8,788 nucleotides of DNA from contig JACQJN010000026.1 of assembly GCA_016205085.1 (NCBI GenBank), forward strand, positions 1-8,788, written 5' to 3'. Both the position numbers and the translations under genes were made by a program. The notes beneath the pieces are model-generated. The model was not told where the DNA came from. It saw only the letters and a list, made by a program, of their open reading frames with translations, and did not search any database. The DNA comes from Elusimicrobiota bacterium. Lineage in GTDB: Bacteria > Elusimicrobiota > Elusimicrobia > JACQJN01. Below are positions 5,735 to 8,788 of this stretch, piece by piece (within the stretch, counting starts at the first letter, position 1; each line of letters starts with the position of its first letter).

Positions 5735-6497
5735 GAGTTTCCTCCAGTCCTAAAGGACGAGAGTGCTTCGCCTCCAGCATCGTCTGCTCGACTTTTTGTA
5801 TATCTTCCGGGAGGTCCACTGCCACTGTGTCATTTCGCACTTTAGCTACATGGATGGGGTAACCATTTTCCATGGCTCTGAATTGTTCCAAGCAATGTTT
5901 TTTCTCAGAAGAAGTCTGAGGAAGTCCGGCAAATTTTAGGAGAAAGTTTTTTCGATACCCATATATGCCGATGTGTTTGAGGGGGTAGCCGCTTTGGTTC
6001 CGGCCACCGTTTAATTCGCGGCTGAAAGCCAGCGCTTTATGTGATGCGTCGATTTTTACTTGGACTACGTTGGGACTGGTCAATAAAGCGCGTGGAACTT
6101 CGCAGGCGGCCGTGGACATCACTGCTTTTTTGTTTCGCTTTAAAATCTGGATGACCTTCTGAATAGTCTTGGGGGAAATGAGTGGCTCATCTCCTTGGAG
6201 ATTGATCACGATATCGCTTTTTGTTTTTCTGGCTACATGAGCGACGCGGTCTGTGCCGGAGAAGCAACTTTTGGGAGTAAGAACCGCCCGGCCTCCAAAA
6301 GATTCCACCGCTTTTTGAATGCGAGAATCATCTGTCGCAACCACCACCGGTTTCATGGTTTTTTGGGCGGCTTCGTAGACCCATTGAATCATGGGTTTCC
6401 CCGCAATTTTTGCCAATGGCTTTCCTGGAAACCGAGTGGAGCCGTAGCGGGCGGGGATGACAATTAAAACACTGTCCGACTTAGAACTATTTTTCAT
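5727..6497 (-). CDS. kdsB: 3-deoxy-manno-octulosonate cytidylyltransferase (CMP-Kdo synthetase)
   Basis: KdsB activates Kdo with CTP to CMP-Kdo, the donor for inner-core LPS assembly. The 256 residues fit the family. The nucleotide-binding motif is IPARYGSTRFPGKPL at 14-28; FSGTDRVAHVA is at 79-89; NLQGDEPLI at 99-107 carries the metal-binding D103; KHIGIYGYRK is at 174-183; CLEQFRAMENG at 202-212; and VAVDLPEDI at 225-233 has the second acidic residue. The usual SR-x-PIPY segment reads SRELNGG here, a local departure, with the Arg kept. The ATG at 6497 overlaps the rfaE1 stop as ATGA. The frame is open 39 codons further upstream into rfaE1, but that extension is unlike KdsB. The gene ends eight nt inside pyrG, the source of its CTP substrate. 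Confidence 0.96.
   Translation of the reverse strand: MKNSSKSDSVLIVIPARYGSTRFPGKPLAKIAGKPMIQWVYEAAQKTMKPVVVATDDSRIQKAVESFGGRAVLTPKSCFSGTDRVAHVARKTKSDIVINLQGDEPLISPKTIQKVIQILKRNKKAVMSTAACEVPRALLTSPNVVQVKIDASHKALAFSRELNGGRNQSGYPLKHIGIYGYRKNFLLKFAGLPQTSSEKKHCLEQFRAMENGYPIHVAKVRNDTVAVDLPEDIQKVEQTMLEAKHSRPLGLEETRG
5741..5745 (-). promoter_or_regulatory. Ribosome binding site of pyrG
   Basis: GGAGG lies six bases before the GTG at 5734, inside the kdsB coding sequence. It is the best Shine-Dalgarno in the operon and decides the non-ATG start of pyrG. Confidence 0.8.
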
Positions 6498-7525
6498 GAC
6501 TGCATCACTTTTTTGAGTTCTTCCTGAGTAACGGTGGCTGTGCCCAATTTGCCCACTACGAGTCCTGCGGCATAGTTGGCTAGTTTGGCTGCTTCCAAAA
6601 GTTTGGCTCCGCAAGCAAGTCCCAGAGAGAGGACAGCGATGACGGTATCCCCTGCTCCGGTCACGTCAAACACTTCCCTTGAGATGGCGGGGATGTGGGT
6701 GACCGCTAGGGGGGCGTGGTTTTGAAAAAGAGTCATTCCTTTTTCTCCTCGGGTGATCAGAACCGACTCTGACTTTAGGGCTCTTAGAATTTTGCTTCCC
6801 AGCTTTCGGATCGAGGATTCATCCTCTCTGGGAAGGAGCCTCATCCCTCCCCAGGCCTCCGCCATGTTGGGAGTAATGCAGGTGACATGTTTGTAGTTTT
6901 TAAAATGTTCCACTTTGGGGTCTACCGTGATCGGCAGATGGTAGTGTTTGGCCAGTCGAATGGCTGTGGAAAGAATTTTCTTTGAGATCACTCCTTTGCC
7001 GTAATCGGATAAAATGACTGCATGGCAGTGCGGTATCTCTTTTGTCATACTTTTCAAAATTTCCAGTTCTGCTTTGGGAGTGATGGTAGAGGTGGATTCC
7101 CTGTCATACCTCACGACCTGTTGATGCTCGGCGATGATCCGCACCTTTTCGGTAGTGGGTCTTTCTCCATCCCGGAATATGGCCGAAGTCTCGATTCCTC
7201 TGTTTTTTAAATCCGCCACCAGCTTAAATCCCGATTCATCGGTACCGACCACTCCAATCAAGTTGACGGCGGCACTTAAGGAAGCCAGATTCCCGGCGAC
7301 GTTTCCGGCTCCCCCAGGAACATAAGTTTCCTGGTGGATCCGGACGACAGGGACCGGCGCTTCGGGGGATATCCGATTCACCCTTCCCCGCAAAAAGTGA
7401 TCCAGCATCAGATCTCCAATCACTAATATTTTTCTATCGGGGAAGCGAGAGACGATCTGAAGAAGCCTTTTGGTGGGGATCCCCTGCTCGGTGTCCGAAA
7501 CCATCTTGGACTTGTATTGTACCAT
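6494..7525 (-). CDS. rfaE1: D-glycero-beta-D-manno-heptose-7-phosphate kinase (PfkB family)
   Basis: This enzyme phosphorylates heptose-7-phosphate at C1 on the way to ADP-heptose for the LPS inner core. The 343 residues correspond to the first domain of the bifunctional E. coli HldE only. Motifs are GDLMLDHFLRG at 37-47, RISPEAPVPV at 51-60, the PfkB signature PGGAGNVAGNLA at 70-81, ILSDYGKGVIS at 171-181, ITPNMAEA at 217-224, and DVTGAGDT at 287-294 with the catalytic base D293. No nucleotidyltransferase domain (RfaE2) follows, so that step must be encoded elsewhere. ATG 7525 has AAGGG seven bases upstream; a second in-frame Met at residue 8 is less well placed. The gene starts ten bases after the DUF3108 gene and ends in an ATGA overlap with kdsB. 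The same family includes other sugar kinases, but the RISPEAPVPV motif and context fit RfaE1/HldA. Confidence 0.93.
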   Translation of the reverse strand: MVQYKSKMVSDTEQGIPTKRLLQIVSRFPDRKILVIGDLMLDHFLRGRVNRISPEAPVPVVRIHQETYVPGGAGNVAGNLASLSAAVNLIGVVGTDESGFKLVADLKNRGIETSAIFRDGERPTTEKVRIIAEHQQVVRYDRESTSTITPKAELEILKSMTKEIPHCHAVILSDYGKGVISKKILSTAIRLAKHYHLPITVDPKVEHFKNYKHVTCITPNMAEAWGGMRLLPREDESSIRKLGSKILRALKSESVLITRGEKGMTLFQNHAPLAVTHIPAISREVFDVTGAGDTVIAVLSLGLACGAKLLEAAKLANYAAGLVVGKLGTATVTQEELKKVMQS

Positions 7526-7532
7526 TTCCAGA

Positions 7533-7537
7533 CCCTT
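7533..7537 (-). promoter_or_regulatory. Ribosome binding site of rfaE1
   Basis: AAGGG lies seven bases before the ATG at 7525 and overlaps the TAA of the preceding gene. It supports the upstream of the two possible Met starts. Confidence 0.6.
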
Positions 7538-8348
7538 ATTTGGTGAGGTTGGTCAGTTCCGCTGAGACGTTACCTATAAAAACTTCTGCTTTCATCTGGA
7601 CGGGAATTTTTCTATCGTCGGCCGTCATCCACACGCGTAAGCGCTTTCCCTTTTGTATGAAGATGCCCTCTTTCCGAAGCATGGGTTCTACGATAAAACA
7701 GTCGAACTTGCCTAGGGGAGTTTTGACATCATCTCGCTCTAAAATCTTTATGATTAAGGGCCAGTTTTCCTTGGTGTTGACATCCAGGGTGTATTCCCGG
7801 CCTACGTCCATCTGTTGCATACGGATATAATAGAGACTGGACAATATGTCGAAGACAAAATCAGGAATGTCTCCCTGCCGGTAAGAGACATTTCCGTTTT
7901 TATCTTTGATTTGGCTTAAGAATTTCTTTTCTTCTGTTCGGTACAGGGTCCATTCTTCTCTAAAGAAGTTACCCTCCCGAATTCGTTTGTAATACCCCCA
8001 GGAGTTCAATAGAGAGGTGTCCAGCCAGGCTTCATTAAAATCTCGAACCTTAAAAAAAGCGTCAATAAAACTATTGGAGGCGGCTTCGGATGTTATATGG
8101 TAGCCGGTTTTTCCATTCATCTTGACTGTTTCAGTGGAGCAGAGGGTGGCTCGGCCCACGTTGAGAATTCCCCATTTGACCTTATATTCCAGGCATTCGG
8201 GAAACCAAAAGGGGCGAGGCATGGAAGTAGATAGGGCGGTGGGTTGAATCAGCGTGGAGAGATCGGGGATCGCGGTAGGATTCTCCGCCGCATGGATGAG
8301 GCGGATGGGCAGAGTCGCGAAAAATAAAAGCGAAATTTGGATTGGCAT
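7536..8348 (-). CDS. Secreted DUF3108 domain protein
   Basis: This is a 270-residue exported protein of the DUF3108 family, whose biochemical role is not established. A signal peptide covers residues 1-21 (MPIQISLLFFATLPIRLIHA, cleavage before AENP). After a Pro/Thr-rich linker the domain runs from about 50 to the end. It opens with LEYKVKWGILNVGRATL, has a central FDILSSLYYIRMQQMDVGREY, and closes with LRVWMTADDRKIPVQMKAEVFIGNVSAEL. This is the family's usual layout, a long beta-rich fold expected in the periplasm or at the outer membrane. The ATG lies two bases after the stop of the upstream membrane protein, with no Shine-Dalgarno, and ten bases before rfaE1. Its place in the LPS operon suggests an envelope role, but that is inference. 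Confidence 0.85.
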   Translation of the reverse strand: MPIQISLLFFATLPIRLIHAAENPTAIPDLSTLIQPTALSTSMPRPFWFPECLEYKVKWGILNVGRATLCSTETVKMNGKTGYHITSEAASNSFIDAFFKVRDFNEAWLDTSLLNSWGYYKRIREGNFFREEWTLYRTEEKKFLSQIKDKNGNVSYRQGDIPDFVFDILSSLYYIRMQQMDVGREYTLDVNTKENWPLIIKILERDDVKTPLGKFDCFIVEPMLRKEGIFIQKGKRLRVWMTADDRKIPVQMKAEVFIGNVSAELTNLTK

Positions 8349-8350
8349 GT

Positions 8351-8788
8351 TTAAATGCGGTAAATGAGTTTAAATCGGAGTAAAACCCATATGATGAAAA
8401 GTCCAATCCACGCCTTGTATTCTTTGTTTTTGTTGAATTTATCCCAAGAGAATTGAGAGGTATCGAGAGCTATTTTCCATTTTGCCCATTTCCGGGGAAG
8501 CATGGCGGGGACGTTCTTGCGGTAATGCGCGTATTCTTCTTTGAAAATATCTTCCAGGTGAATTTCTTCGTTTTGTATCTTGGTTTGGTACATCCAGTAA
8601 AAACCGAGTCCAGAAAAAATCCAAAGCAGAAGGGTCCTTCCCCAAAAGGAAATATTGGTGACGGAGAGGCAGAATCCCAATGCCATCAGGGCGGAGCCTA
8701 AATAGAGGGGGTTTCTGATCAAGGCGTAAGGCCCTTCTGCGGAAAGTTTTCTATCCTTGTGGATGTGTCCTGCGGCCCAGGTACGCAC
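8351..8788 (-). CDS. Isoprenylcysteine carboxyl methyltransferase / PEMT-like membrane protein (5' end cut by window)
   Basis: Only the C-terminal 145 or so residues are present. RTWAAGHIHKDRKLSAEGPYALIRNPLYLGS is the conserved core of the ICMT/phospholipid-methyltransferase fold; the GPY and RNPLY residues bind S-adenosylmethionine in characterised relatives. Hydrophobic helices follow (about SALMALGFCLSV and TLLLWIFSGLGFYWM), then NEEIHLEDIFKEEYAHYRKNVPAMLP, which matches the family's E-E-x-L...F...Y..Y...V...P pattern. A final helix lies near the C-terminus (AWIGLFIIWVLLRF). The reading frame is open to the window edge, and the GTG at 8788 is probably an internal Val. Substrate is unknown: bacterial members methylate small molecules, lipids or thiols. 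It is the first visible gene of the operon and ends two bases before the DUF3108 gene. Confidence 0.85.
   Translation of the reverse strand: MRTWAAGHIHKDRKLSAEGPYALIRNPLYLGSALMALGFCLSVTNISFWGRTLLLWIFSGLGFYWMYQTKIQNEEIHLEDIFKEEYAHYRKNVPAMLPRKWAKWKIALDTSQFSWDKFNKNKEYKAWIGLFIIWVLLRFKLIYRI

Noticed and set aside
6498..6614. Upstream extension of kdsB by 39 codons to 6614
   Set aside because: The extra sequence lies wholly within rfaE1 and is unlike KdsB. The ATG at 6497 overlaps the rfaE1 stop as ATGA and begins just before the conserved VIPARYGSTR.

Overview
The window is one tightly packed, entirely minus-strand operon from a Gram-negative bacterium that makes lipopolysaccharide (LPS). Transcription runs from high to low coordinates. 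The genes in order are: a truncated isoprenylcysteine-carboxyl-methyltransferase-like membrane protein, a secreted DUF3108 protein, rfaE1 (heptose-7-phosphate kinase), kdsB, pyrG, kdsA, a small membrane-anchored zinc-ribbon protein, kdsD, lptC, lptA and lptB (cut by the window edge). Every junction is either an overlap (4 to 32 nt) or a gap of 10 nt or less. I see no internal promoter or terminator, and no gene-free stretch over 300 bases. The operon promoter must lie beyond position 8788.

The genes form one assembly line. KdsD makes arabinose-5-phosphate, KdsA condenses it with PEP to Kdo-8-phosphate, PyrG makes CTP, and KdsB uses CTP to activate Kdo as CMP-Kdo. RfaE1 feeds the ADP-heptose branch. 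LptC, LptA and LptB are the inner-membrane, periplasmic and ATPase parts of the machine that carries finished LPS to the outer membrane. Kdo-8-phosphate phosphatase (KdsC) and the heptose adenylyltransferase (RfaE2) are not in the window.

The order kdsB-pyrG-kdsA-kdsD-lptC-lptA-lptB resembles clusters I associate with Desulfobacterota, Nitrospirota and Omnitrophota-type bacteria rather than enterobacteria. The Cys-containing, metal-dependent-type KdsA, the RfaE1 without its second domain and the lipobox-bearing LptC fit a non-gammaproteobacterial source. I cannot fix the phylum from the sequence.

The most unusual object is at 1241-1462. It is a 222-nt segment with about 33-bp imperfect terminal inverted repeats, several internal hairpins and G-run tandem repeats. 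It sits inside the 5' end of lptA, is exactly 74 codons long and keeps the reading frame open. It separates the GTG that overlaps the lptC stop from the signal-peptide-like segment of LptA. It looks like a small palindromic, MITE-like element inserted in frame in an essential export gene. A second point of interest is the uncharacterised zinc-ribbon/transmembrane protein embedded by overlaps between kdsA and kdsD.
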